Shown: positions 1 to 7,108 of the stretch, one piece after another
How positions within the stretch are numbered: the stretch's first letter is position 1
How the letters are laid out: each line of letters starts with the position of its first letter
DNA from: Gammaproteobacteria bacterium
Lineage (GTDB): Bacteria; Pseudomonadota; Gammaproteobacteria; Thiohalomonadales; Thiohalomonadaceae
Assembly (NCBI GenBank): GCA_026193675.1
Contig: JAPHSO010000389.1
Coordinates: forward strand, 1 to 11,656
Reading direction: 5' to 3'
DNA length: 11,656 bases
Position numbers and translations under genes: made by a program
The notes under the pieces: generated by a model
Told to the model about the DNA's origin: nothing
The model's input: only the letters and a program-made list of their open reading frames with translations
Databases searched by the model: none

Positions 1-2757
1 CTTTTCAAGAATATGCAGACGTTTCATATTGATCCGAATTGGCTGGTCAAAACCACCCCGCTGCGTCAGTCTGCTTTGCGGCGGCACGAGCTGTAACCAT
101 CCATCAACATCTAACTTTGAGAGCTGGCCGGTAAATAGCAGCCCCTTATGAGTTGAGCTCTTCAACGGCTCACTACCCAGATGAATATGAATATCGCGTA
201 GCGCTCCCCCCTTCTTGGGAAGTTTGAGCTGGGCAGACAGCCGCTCTCCCAGTGTTAGATCGATCAGCTTTCGACTCTTTCCTTTAAAGTGATAGGCCAT
301 CTTAAGCGACAACGACTCAGCACTCTTTTTATTAACTGGATGGGGCAATCTGCTCTGAACGCCACTAAGGTTTGATTTAAGGTTGAGTACCGCACTCTTT
401 TTTGAGTGATTAAATTCCAGCGCAGCATTCCAGTTGCTTGAACCGGTTATCTGGCGCGCCCATGGCAATGTGATTTCACTCAGGACTTTCTGTGACTCAA
501 TGAGCCCGCTAGTTGTGATAAAAGTGCTCTCCTGAACGCCCCTCTTACGCTTGAATATTGAAAATTTAAGTGGACGTTTAAACAGCTCGGCATCCAGCAC
601 CGAACGCTCCACACCACTTTGATTAAATGCGAGTAGCCCACCAATTTTATTAATCTTAAGCTGCTCATCAATATCCAGCGCCACATCCTGGAACTCTAGA
701 GAAGCACCGACCTTAACCTTGTTACCCGACTGAACGAGTTTGCGCCCAAGAGGAATCCCCAAATGGAGCTTCAGCCGCTGATTTCCTGTGGCCTTAACGG
801 TTTCACCGACATCACCGAGAATATCCTTAAGGGGCGAGAGCGAGATATAGCGAACACCATCCTGCGCATCAAAATGGGCCACACCATCCACCTCTAGCAG
901 AGCTGACTTAAAGTTATCAACCTTAACGACAACCTCATCAACACGCCCACTCGACAACACCTCTCCCCGGTTAGAATGAATCACCATCTGATAACCACTA
1001 AAACGGAGGTCGGCATCGATACCCTTAATCTGAGGCCACTCTGGATGGAACTGTAGATCCACCCCCTTGGGTTCAAGCGCAATCTCCAGTCGCCCGCCCT
1101 TCGCATGGTCTGCAATACCGGCGCCTCGACCATAGACCAACAGCTTTCCATCTTTCAATGTTCCGTTATGAAAAGCACCTTTTAACCAGTTTGAGGTCCC
1201 CTCTGTCAGTAGATTTCCTGGAACGTAGTGTTTGAGTCGCTTGACCTCAGCAACATCGATATTGGCAGTAACAGCTACATGAGGTTTTTCAGTCAGCCTG
1301 GACTGGATGTTGGTGCTGAGCTGCAGGTTTAGATCATCATTAGTGATCTGCAGTTGTTCACCCCATAGCTGCCAACGCTCGCTATCCCACTCGGCAGAGA
1401 GCTTTCCGACAACACTAAGGGGTGGAAGGGTATTCTCAAATAATCTGGGAATCTGTAGCTCTAGTTTGGGACTATTGAGATCCACAGTGGCAATGTGATT
1501 ACTCCATTCCGCATGACCGACCAGACCTGTGAAGGCGGGCCAACCTTTAATACCCACTAATTGGATATTATCGAGTTCACTCTTGAACAGCTCAACACCA
1601 GTTCCATAAAACAGCTCAATGGCACGCAGCTCCCCTGAAAATTTTGACTCTTTTGCGAGCAGCTCTGGTTTAACTACATTAAGTAGTGGCGGCAGTGCAC
1701 TCATATTGAGCCGATCAATATTGATATGCCAGCCGTTATCCCGCTCTTGAAACTGCAGATAGTGGGGCATTTTACCGCGCAATGAGCCTCCAAAATTGAG
1801 GCGCGAGAGCTGTAGTCGCCATCCCGATTCGCCCTGTTTGAGAAGCGCCTGTGTATCAAATTGCGTGAGCGGCATCATTCGATCGTTGTACTTCAGCTTG
1901 ATCCCTTTGGCCTGCAGATGTCCCTGTATCTGTGCTACATGACCGGCAACGATCTCTCCCCAGAACTCACCATCAATAATCCCTTGCTGTAGATTCCACT
2001 GTTCACCGGTTCTCTTTTTGAGGATCGTTTTCGCGTTAAGCGCTTCGGCTCTTAAATAGAGATCGCCACCCCAGCTTTGGTTATCAAAAACATTACCTTT
2101 AAGATTGAGCGCCACTTCGAGCTCTCCCCCCAACTCATCCGGCAACTCAAGCACACTGTAGAAATTGTGTTCGTCTCCACTGTTTCTGAGTACGACTGAA
2201 ACATCGGGAAAATCGAAATTCTGTTGCTGACGCATATCGAGCCAGCGGATATGGCTCTTGTAGAGACTGACCTTGCCCTGCTGTAGTAGCCAGGCACCAA
2301 ATCCTCTGCCCCCCCGCTCCACATCGCTATCACTCTGCTGACTGTCTTGAATTCCACCTAAACCACTGACTGAAACCTTACCGTGCACATCTCGCACCAG
2401 AGAGATATCGAGGCCGTGCAGTTCAATATGATCCAGGGTCACATTCCCGCTCATCAGACTACTGAGGAGCCCAAAGTTGATCGACAAGCCGCCGAAGCGG
2501 GCAATTGGAAATTGGCGATTGAGGTCAAGTAGCTCGACCCCCGTCAATTTAAGTTGGGGAGAGAAGCCAACCATCCGAGCATCGATCGATTCGATCGAAA
2601 TCGGCTGCTGAATCAACTGACTCGCCCACTGCTCGATATCGGTTCGGTACTCACCAAGCAGTGGTGTCAGCAGGCGTAACATCAATGATGTAAAGGCCGT
2701 CATGACAATGACAGCCAGTAGAAGATGGAGAATAAGGCGCCGTAAAGCGTTTAGCAT
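1..2757 (-). CDS. yhdP: YhdP family AsmA-like phospholipid transport protein (5' part, runs off the left edge)
   Basis: Seen: from the ATG at 2757 the minus-strand frame is open for 919 codons to base 1, with no stop anywhere, so the 3' end lies outside the window. The protein begins MLNALRRLILHLLLAVIV, giving an N-terminal membrane anchor at about residues 8-34. A typical AsmA-type start follows (SIESIDARMVGFSPQLKLTG, about residues 54-73), then long beta-rich repetitive sequence of the DUF3971/TIGR02099 kind. Known: E. coli YhdP has about 1266 residues, is anchored in the inner membrane and, with TamB and YdbH, moves phospholipids to the outer membrane, so roughly a quarter of the gene is probably missing here. 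No earlier start exists, since a stop lies five codons upstream (the rng stop, same frame). The ribosome site is weak. The gene follows rng by 15 nt and is probably co-transcribed; maf-rng-yhdP is also the E. coli order. Confidence 0.9.
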   Translation of the reverse strand, partial: MLNALRRLILHLLLAVIVMTAFTSLMLRLLTPLLGEYRTDIEQWASQLIQQPISIESIDARMVGFSPQLKLTGVELLDLNRQFPIARFGGLSINFGLLSSLMSGNVTLDHIELHGLDISLVRDVHGKVSVSGLGGIQDSQQSDSDVERGGRGFGAWLLQQGKVSLYKSHIRWLDMRQQQNFDFPDVSVVLRNSGDEHNFYSVLELPDELGGELEVALNLKGNVFDNQSWGGDLYLRAEALNAKTILKKRTGEQWNLQQGIIDGEFWGEIVAGHVAQIQGHLQAKGIKLKYNDRMMPLTQFDTQALLKQGESGWRLQLSRLNFGGSLRGKMPHYLQFQERDNGWHINIDRLNMSALPPLLNVVKPELLAKESKFSGELRAIELFYGTGVELFKSELDNIQLVGIKGWPAFTGLVGHAEWSNHIATVDLNSPKLELQIPRLFENTLPPLSVVGKLSAEWDSERWQLWGEQLQITNDDLNLQLSTNIQSRLTEKPHVAVTANIDVAEVKRLKHYVPGNLLTEGTSNWLKGAFHNGTLKDGKLLVYGRGAGIADHAKGGRLEIALEPKGVDLQFHPEWPQIKGIDADLRFSGYQMVIHSNRGEVLSSGRVDEVVVKVDNFKSALLEVDGVAHFDAQDGVRYISLSPLKDILGDVGETVKATGNQRLKLHLGIPLGRKLVQSGNKVKVGASLEFQDVALDIDEQLKINKIGGLLAFNQSGVERSVLDAELFKRPLKFSIFKRKRGVQESTFITTSGLIESQKVLSEITLPWARQITGSSNWNAALEFNHSKKSAVLNLKSNLSGVQSRLPHPVNKKSAESLSLKMAYHFKGKSRKLIDLTLGERLSAQLKLPKKGGALRDIHIHLGSEPLKSSTHKGLLFTGQLSKLDVDGWLQLVPPQSRLTQRGGFDQPIRINMKRLHILEK

Positions 2758-2772
2758 ATCGCTTCGGTCGCT

Positions 2773-4227
2773 CTAGATTAGAACAACATCGTACTGCTCT
2801 TGGGTATAGAGCGACTCCACCTGAAAACGGATCTCCCTACCCACAAACGATTCCAACTCAGCCACTGAGGTTGACTGCTCATCCAGTAGCAGATCAACCA
2901 CCTCCTGTGATGCCAGCACCAGTAGCTGCTCTGTGTCATAGGCGCGGGCCTCACGGGTGATCTCACGATAGATCTCAAAACAGACCGTCTCCGCCGTCTT
3001 GATGGTGCCGCGTCCGCCACATGTTGGGCAGCACTCACACAACACATGTTCAAGACTCTCACGGGTACGCTTACGGGTCATCTGTACCAGCCCCAGAGCG
3101 GAGACCTCGCTGATATAGGCCTTGGCATTATCCTTCTCCAGCGCACGTTCTAACGCACGCAATACCTGACGCCGATGATCCTCTTCATCCATATCGATAA
3201 AGTCGATGATGATAATCCCGCCCAGATTTCTCAATCGGAGCTGACGCGCTATGGACTGTGCCGCCTCCAGGTTGGTTTTAAAGATGGTCTCTTCCAGGTT
3301 TCGGTGGCCGACAAAACCACCTGTATTCACATCGATGGTGGTCATCGCCTCGGTCTGATCAAAGATAAGGTAACCACCCGATTTTAGCTGCACCTTACGT
3401 TCCAGCGCCTTATGGATCTCATCCTCGACGCCATAGAGGTCAAACAGAGGACGCTCGCCGGTATAGTGAACAATTCGATCAGCAATTTCGGGGATCAATT
3501 TGGAGGTGAATGATTCAACCTTCACAAAGGTCTCGCGCGAATCGATACGAATTTTCTCAATATCGACACTGGCAATATCGCGCATGGTACGCATCACCAC
3601 CTGCATATCTTCATGGATCAGCTCGATATCTGAAGCGGAAGCGACACGCTCCTCAATCTCTCCCCAGAGACGCCCCAGAAACTCAATATCCTTGGAGAGA
3701 ATCTCTCCAGATACCCCTTCAGCAGCCGTTCGAACAATAAAACCACCCTTCAGGTTCTGACTATGATCGGCAATCACTTCGCGCAGACGCTCCCGCTCCT
3801 CATTGGAATCAATGCGTTGTGAAATACCGAGGTGGTCAGAGCCGGGAAGATAGACCAGAAAACGGGAAGGGATCGATAGCTGGGTGGTCAGACGCGCCCC
3901 TTTGGTGCCCAGCGGGTCTTTGACCACCTGCACAATGACCTGCTCGCCTTCGCGTACCAGCTGCTGAATCAATGCACCCTCAGCCCCCTCTTCAGAGTGT
4001 CCATTTACCATATCGTTGGCGTGTAGAAAGGCTGTGCGCTCTAGCCCAATATCGACAAATGCCGCCTGCATACCCGGTAGCACTCTCACCACCTTGCCTC
4101 GGTAGATATTTCCAACCAGTCCACGCTTGCTCAAACGCTCGATGTGGACCTCCTGCAGCAGTCCATTTTCAACAAAGGCGACTCGCGTCTCCTGTGGTGT
4201 AACGTTTATGAGTAGCTCTTCACTCAC
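2773..4227 (-). CDS. rng: Ribonuclease G (RNase E/G family)
   Basis: Endoribonuclease that matures the 5' end of 16S rRNA and degrades some mRNAs; cytoplasmic. The 484 residues align along their whole length with E. coli RNase G (489). Seen in order: N-terminal ELLINVTPQETRVAFVE; an S1 RNA-binding region at about 36-115 (RGLVGNIYRGKVVRVLPGMQ); a 5'-sensor and RNase H-like part; metal-binding aspartates in TTIDVNTGGFVGHRN (D299) and IIIIDFIDM (D342), with the same 43-residue spacing as D303/D346 of RNase E; and the zinc-link CPTC at 400-403, again at the RNase E spacing. It lacks the long disordered tail of RNase E, which supports RNase G. The start is GTG: the sequence TAGTG makes the maf stop and the rng start share one base, with GGAG about 10 nt upstream. 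This suggests translational coupling to maf. Confidence 0.97.
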   Translation of the reverse strand: MSEELLINVTPQETRVAFVENGLLQEVHIERLSKRGLVGNIYRGKVVRVLPGMQAAFVDIGLERTAFLHANDMVNGHSEEGAEGALIQQLVREGEQVIVQVVKDPLGTKGARLTTQLSIPSRFLVYLPGSDHLGISQRIDSNEERERLREVIADHSQNLKGGFIVRTAAEGVSGEILSKDIEFLGRLWGEIEERVASASDIELIHEDMQVVMRTMRDIASVDIEKIRIDSRETFVKVESFTSKLIPEIADRIVHYTGERPLFDLYGVEDEIHKALERKVQLKSGGYLIFDQTEAMTTIDVNTGGFVGHRNLEETIFKTNLEAAQSIARQLRLRNLGGIIIIDFIDMDEEDHRRQVLRALERALEKDNAKAYISEVSALGLVQMTRKRTRESLEHVLCECCPTCGGRGTIKTAETVCFEIYREITREARAYDTEQLLVLASQEVVDLLLDEQSTSVAELESFVGREIRFQVESLYTQEQYDVVLI

Positions 4228-4823
4228 TATTTTGACTCTCCATCAATTTTCAAGGTGGCTATCCCCACCCTGTTAAGTAGTTGTGCGGTCTCGAAGAGGG
4301 GCAGTCCCATAACTCCGGAGTAGCTACCGGCCATATTTTCAATAAAGATCGCCCCCAGCCCCTGTATCGCATAGCCTCCAGCTTTATCTGCCGGCTCGCC
4401 GCTCTGCCAGTATGCCTCTATCTCAGACGTCTGCAAATGACGAAATGAGACATTACTCACAGAAAGGGCCGACATCGGCTCAGCATCGGGGGGGATTAGC
4501 GTCACTGCTGTCATCACCTGATGTGTGGCTCCAGACAGTTTGACCATCATCTGATGAAAATGTTCACTATCTCGCGGCTTCCCTAGAACCTCATCACCGA
4601 TGATAACCGAGGTGTCCGCCCCCAGAACCGGCAGGCCTCGGCTAATAGCAATCTCGCTAGAGAGAGCCAGCCCCTTTTCAAGTGCCAGCCGCATCACATA
4701 GTCCTGTGCATGCTCTCCATGGTGTAGTGTCTCATCGATATTGGTGTGATGGGTCTCAAACTGAACACCGATCTGTTGCAACAGTTCGGCACGACGGGGG
4801 GATGCTGAAGCCAGAATAATCAT
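4227..4823 (-). CDS. maf: Maf family nucleoside triphosphate pyrophosphatase, YhdE type (dTTP/UTP)
   Basis: Hydrolyses non-canonical or excess nucleoside triphosphates to the monophosphate and pyrophosphate; YhdE-type members act on dTTP, UTP and modified forms. Seen (198-residue form): LASASPRRAELL at 4-15, the phosphate-binding start of Maf proteins; GADTSV with the catalytic-type D70; LGKPRD at 80-85; SGATHQVMTAV at 98-108; and SGEPADKAGGYAIQG at 141-155, which resembles YhdE rather than YceF. Length fits E. coli YhdE (197). I chose the ATG at 4823; a TTG two codons upstream (4829) would add Met-Lys, and neither has a good ribosome site, since GAAG directly touches the ATG. The gene starts 20 nt after the rlmH stop and its TAG overlaps the rng GTG by one base. 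Substrate choice is inferred from similarity. Confidence 0.95.
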   Translation of the reverse strand: MIILASASPRRAELLQQIGVQFETHHTNIDETLHHGEHAQDYVMRLALEKGLALSSEIAISRGLPVLGADTSVIIGDEVLGKPRDSEHFHQMMVKLSGATHQVMTAVTLIPPDAEPMSALSVSNVSFRHLQTSEIEAYWQSGEPADKAGGYAIQGLGAIFIENMAGSYSGVMGLPLFETAQLLNRVGIATLKIDGESK

Positions 4824-4843
4824 CTTCAATTATCAGGCTGCGA

Positions 4844-5314
4844 TCATGCCCGGTGATAGGGGTGATTTTGCAGGATAGTCCAGGCCCGATAGAGCTGCTC
4901 AGCAAGCACCACTCGAACCAGTGGATGGGGCAGAGTGAGTGGCGACAACGACCACTTCTCATCACTGCCTGCACTCAGTTTCGGCTCAATCCCATCCGGG
5001 CCGCCAATCAGCAGGGCGATATCCTGACCACTCTCCAGCCAGAATTTGAGTCGTTCTGAAAGCTTTTCGGTACTCCAGTTTGAACCGTTCACCTCAAGCG
5101 CCACCTGTCTCGCCCCTTTGGGGATCAGACTCGCCATCTTCACCCCCTCCTGCTCCCTGAGATTTTTGGCAGAGCTGCTTTTACCCCGTTTGGGCAGGGC
5201 AATTTCATGCAGTTTGATCGAGCACTCGGAGGGCATCCGCCGTGCATACTCTTTAAATCCCTCATCGACCCACTTGGGCATCTTGGTTCCCACTGCGATG
5301 AGATGAATCTGCAT
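4844..5314 (-). CDS. rlmH: 23S rRNA (pseudouridine1915-N3)-methyltransferase RlmH
   Basis: SPOUT-class methyltransferase that methylates pseudouridine 1915 in helix 69 of 23S rRNA on assembled 70S ribosomes, using S-adenosylmethionine. The 156 residues match the family length (155 in E. coli). Seen: N-terminal LIAVGTKMPKWVDEGFKEY at 5-23; the SAM-binding knot LLIGGPDG at 101-108; TLPHPLVRVVLAEQLYRAW at 127-145; and the conserved C-terminus NHPYHRA at 150-156. The start ATG has the best ribosome site in the window (AAGGAG, 8 nt away), which fixes it. It lies 32 nt after rsfS. The rsfS-rlmH pairing is widespread and links ribosome silencing with late ribosome maturation. Confidence 0.98.
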   Translation of the reverse strand: MQIHLIAVGTKMPKWVDEGFKEYARRMPSECSIKLHEIALPKRGKSSSAKNLREQEGVKMASLIPKGARQVALEVNGSNWSTEKLSERLKFWLESGQDIALLIGGPDGIEPKLSAGSDEKWSLSPLTLPHPLVRVVLAEQLYRAWTILQNHPYHRA

Positions 5315-5322
5315 GTTTCTAT

Positions 5323-5328
5323 CTCCTT
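5323..5328 (-). promoter_or_regulatory. Ribosome binding site of rlmH
   Basis: AAGGAG on the minus strand, 8 nt before the rlmH ATG. It is the only near-consensus Shine-Dalgarno sequence in the window. It suits a gene that does not overlap its upstream neighbour and so needs independent initiation. Confidence 0.8.
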
Positions 5329-5346
5329 AGAGGCCCGTTCAAATCC

Positions 5347-5706
5347 CTAACTGGCTGATTCTGTTTCAGACTCATCGGTAGGGGCATCATCCCCCCACAG
5401 CTTTTCCAGATTATAGAAGTCGCGTGTCTCTGGCAGCATCACATGCACCACCACATCACCCAGGTCGATCAGGGTCCAGCCACTATCCTGAGATCCCTCC
5501 ATGCTGAGTGGTGTAACTCCATTGGCCTTCACCATCTCCTGCACGTTACTGGCCAGCGCCTTCACCTGCCGACTCGACTTACCCGATGCGATCACCAGAA
5601 TATCTGTCACACTGGTCTTTTCGTGAACATCCAGCACCTTGATCTCAGTCCCTTTCAGGTCCTCAAGGGCCTCTACAACAACATCTTTAATCTCTTCACT
5701 ATTCAT
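5347..5706 (-). CDS. rsfS: Ribosomal silencing factor RsfS (YbeB/Iojap family)
   Basis: Binds uL14 of the 50S subunit and blocks subunit joining, lowering translation when nutrients are scarce. The 119 residues cover the family core: an N-terminal helix (EEIKDVVVEALEDLKG), the sheet KVLDVHEKTSVTDILVIASG at about 23-42, SSRQVKALASNVQEM at about 44-58, and the signature GWTLIDLGDVVVHVMLPETR at about 76-95 followed by FYNLEKLWGD. The last dozen or so residues form an acidic, Ser/Thr/Glu-rich tail (TDESETESAS), somewhat longer than the 105-residue E. coli protein. The ATG lies inside the nadD stop (ATGA, 4-nt overlap), with no strong ribosome site, so coupling to nadD is likely. Confidence 0.97.
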   Translation of the reverse strand: MNSEEIKDVVVEALEDLKGTEIKVLDVHEKTSVTDILVIASGKSSRQVKALASNVQEMVKANGVTPLSMEGSQDSGWTLIDLGDVVVHVMLPETRDFYNLEKLWGDDAPTDESETESAS

Positions 5707-6365
5707 CGGTATAGGTTACGCTCATCGATATAATTCAAAACTGTCTCCGGTAATAAAAATTGGGGGGACTCCCCCGCAGCGATCATCTGGCGAATCTCAG
5801 TTGCGCTGATCTCTAGCGCGGTGGTCTCCAGACTGTGGATCACACCGCATGATCTCTTTAGATCGTTCAGATCTGTGCTGTGGTGCATATCATAGAGCTT
5901 TTGTAGCTCTAAATCCCGAGGCTTCGCCCCTTTTTCAAACATCAATTCACTACCGGGCCGCAATACCACCACAATATGAGCCAACGCCAGTAGCTGCTGC
6001 CAACGGTGCCAGCCGGTTAATCCAAGGAAGGCATCACTCCCGATAATCAGCAGCAGTGAGGCCTCACTACCCAGCTCCTGGCGTAACGACTCAAGGGTAT
6101 CGACCATATAGGACTCCCCTTCACGCCGATACTCACGATCATCGAGGATAAAGCGCGGTTCACCCTCGATTGCAAGCGCCACCATCTCCAGCCGCTGCCG
6201 GTCGGTGGCATCAGGCTCACCACGATGCGGTGGTCGGGCAGAGGGGATGAAACGCACCTCATCCAGCCCGAGCCGATTGGCAACCTCAAGCGCCATACGC
6301 AGATGGCCATTGTGAATGGGATCAAAGGTTCCACCTACAACTCCCAGTAGCTGTTGTTCCCTCAT
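5703..6365 (-). CDS. nadD: Nicotinate-nucleotide adenylyltransferase NadD
   Basis: Transfers AMP from ATP to nicotinate mononucleotide, forming deamido-NAD in NAD synthesis; cytoplasmic. Seen in the 220-residue form: GVVGGTFDPIHNGHLR at 8-23, which carries the HxGH nucleotidyltransferase motif (H18, H21); FIPSARPPHR at 39-48; LLLIIGSDAFLGLTGWHRW at 104-122; and ISATEIR at 186-192, the ISxTxIR ATP-binding motif. E. coli NadD has 213 residues. The frame is open further upstream (to 6446), but I chose the ATG at 6365: it puts the protein at family length, starts just before the conserved strand and makes an ATGA overlap with the upstream stop. The nadD-rsfS-rlmH order is common in proteobacteria. 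Confidence 0.97.
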   Translation of the reverse strand: MREQQLLGVVGGTFDPIHNGHLRMALEVANRLGLDEVRFIPSARPPHRGEPDATDRQRLEMVALAIEGEPRFILDDREYRREGESYMVDTLESLRQELGSEASLLLIIGSDAFLGLTGWHRWQQLLALAHIVVVLRPGSELMFEKGAKPRDLELQKLYDMHHSTDLNDLKRSCGVIHSLETTALEISATEIRQMIAAGESPQFLLPETVLNYIDERNLYR

Positions 6366-7108
6366 AGAGTCGCTTCGAGTCGACGCTGCCAGATAAAACC
6401 GGCGCCATAGATGAGCGCGATAGTCAGCAATAAGATAAGCCACCAACCGCCAGAGCTTTCTCTCTCTACACCGCCGGCCACAACAGATGTCGAGACTGGA
6501 TCTGTTTGTGGCGGATGCTTCTCAGGCTGCACCTGACTGTTTGTAGAAACGGCGTTCTGCGACGCAACCTCTTCACTCTCTAACACCCGGTCGACCACAC
6601 TACCCATCTGCTGTTCCAGTGCATCAATTCTCTCAAACAGCTCACCACTCTCCTTCTGCATCATCTCATTGGATGTAAACAGTCTCTGCAGACGGGCGCG
6701 CAACAGCAACTCCTCATTGCTCTCCCGCTTCTCCTGACGCTCGTTTTGCAACACATAGAAGTGAACCTTCACTGCACGAAACGCCTCGGCCAGATCGATC
6801 TGATCAAGCTCCTGTTCAGTGGGCACCAACAGTTTTGCCCCCATCTTCAAGTTATTCATATTGCTGCCAAAAAAGGCATCAGGATTTTTCAGGTAGAGCG
6901 CATACATCCAGCGATGGTAGTGCCAGGGCCCTTCCCCCTTCAGCTTAATGGCAATCTCTGCGAGAGTATCATCGGGTACCACAGGGCCATAGCTCAGCTG
7001 TTCGCTGTTCTCCTCCCCACTTTGCTCAGCGGCAAAACTCCATAGCGGAGAGATGCCGATAAGCAGCACGATAGCGCCGAGGAGGATATTACGGACGGGT
7101 ATGGCCAT
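6362..7108 (-). CDS. Short FimV-core (LysM-like) periplasmic protein with one C-terminal membrane segment
   Basis: I recognise one domain but no named gene. In the 248-residue form: a signal peptide at 1-27 (hydrophobic 8-25, then SFAAEQ); a FimV-core/LysM-like domain at about 40-101, with YGPV, DDTLAEIA, the NPDAFFGSNMNNLK segment and GAKLLVPTEQEL; a charged, probably coiled-coil stretch at about 118-178; a Pro/Ser/Thr-rich linker to about 218; a membrane helix at 222-240; and a short QRRLEATL tail. Known: in FimV/HubP proteins this domain is periplasmic, LysM-like and linked to peptidoglycan at cell poles, followed by a membrane segment and a large cytoplasmic TPR part. Here the cytoplasmic part is absent. 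I infer a wall-contacting membrane protein of unknown job. The ATG at 7108 lies inside proA (20-nt overlap); a TTG two codons earlier (7114) is possible. Its stop overlaps the nadD ATG. Confidence 0.85.
   Translation of the reverse strand: MAIPVRNILLGAIVLLIGISPLWSFAAEQSGEENSEQLSYGPVVPDDTLAEIAIKLKGEGPWHYHRWMYALYLKNPDAFFGSNMNNLKMGAKLLVPTEQELDQIDLAEAFRAVKVHFYVLQNERQEKRESNEELLLRARLQRLFTSNEMMQKESGELFERIDALEQQMGSVVDRVLESEEVASQNAVSTNSQVQPEKHPPQTDPVSTSVVAGGVERESSGGWWLILLLTIALIYGAGFIWQRRLEATL

Noticed and set aside
2052..2357. 101-codon minus-strand open frame within yhdP
   Set aside because: It is an out-of-frame shadow of the long continuous yhdP frame, with no domain and low-complexity residues typical of wrong-frame translation.
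1..2754. Apparent 2.7-kb gap without a complete gene, or a decayed gene
   Set aside because: The minus-strand frame from 2757 is open at every codon to base 1. It is a long intact gene cut by the window edge, not a pseudogene or non-coding region.
6366..6446. Upstream in-frame extension of nadD by 27 codons
   Set aside because: It would overlap the FimV-like gene by 85 nt, add residues absent from NadD proteins and ignore the ATGA junction at 6362-6365.
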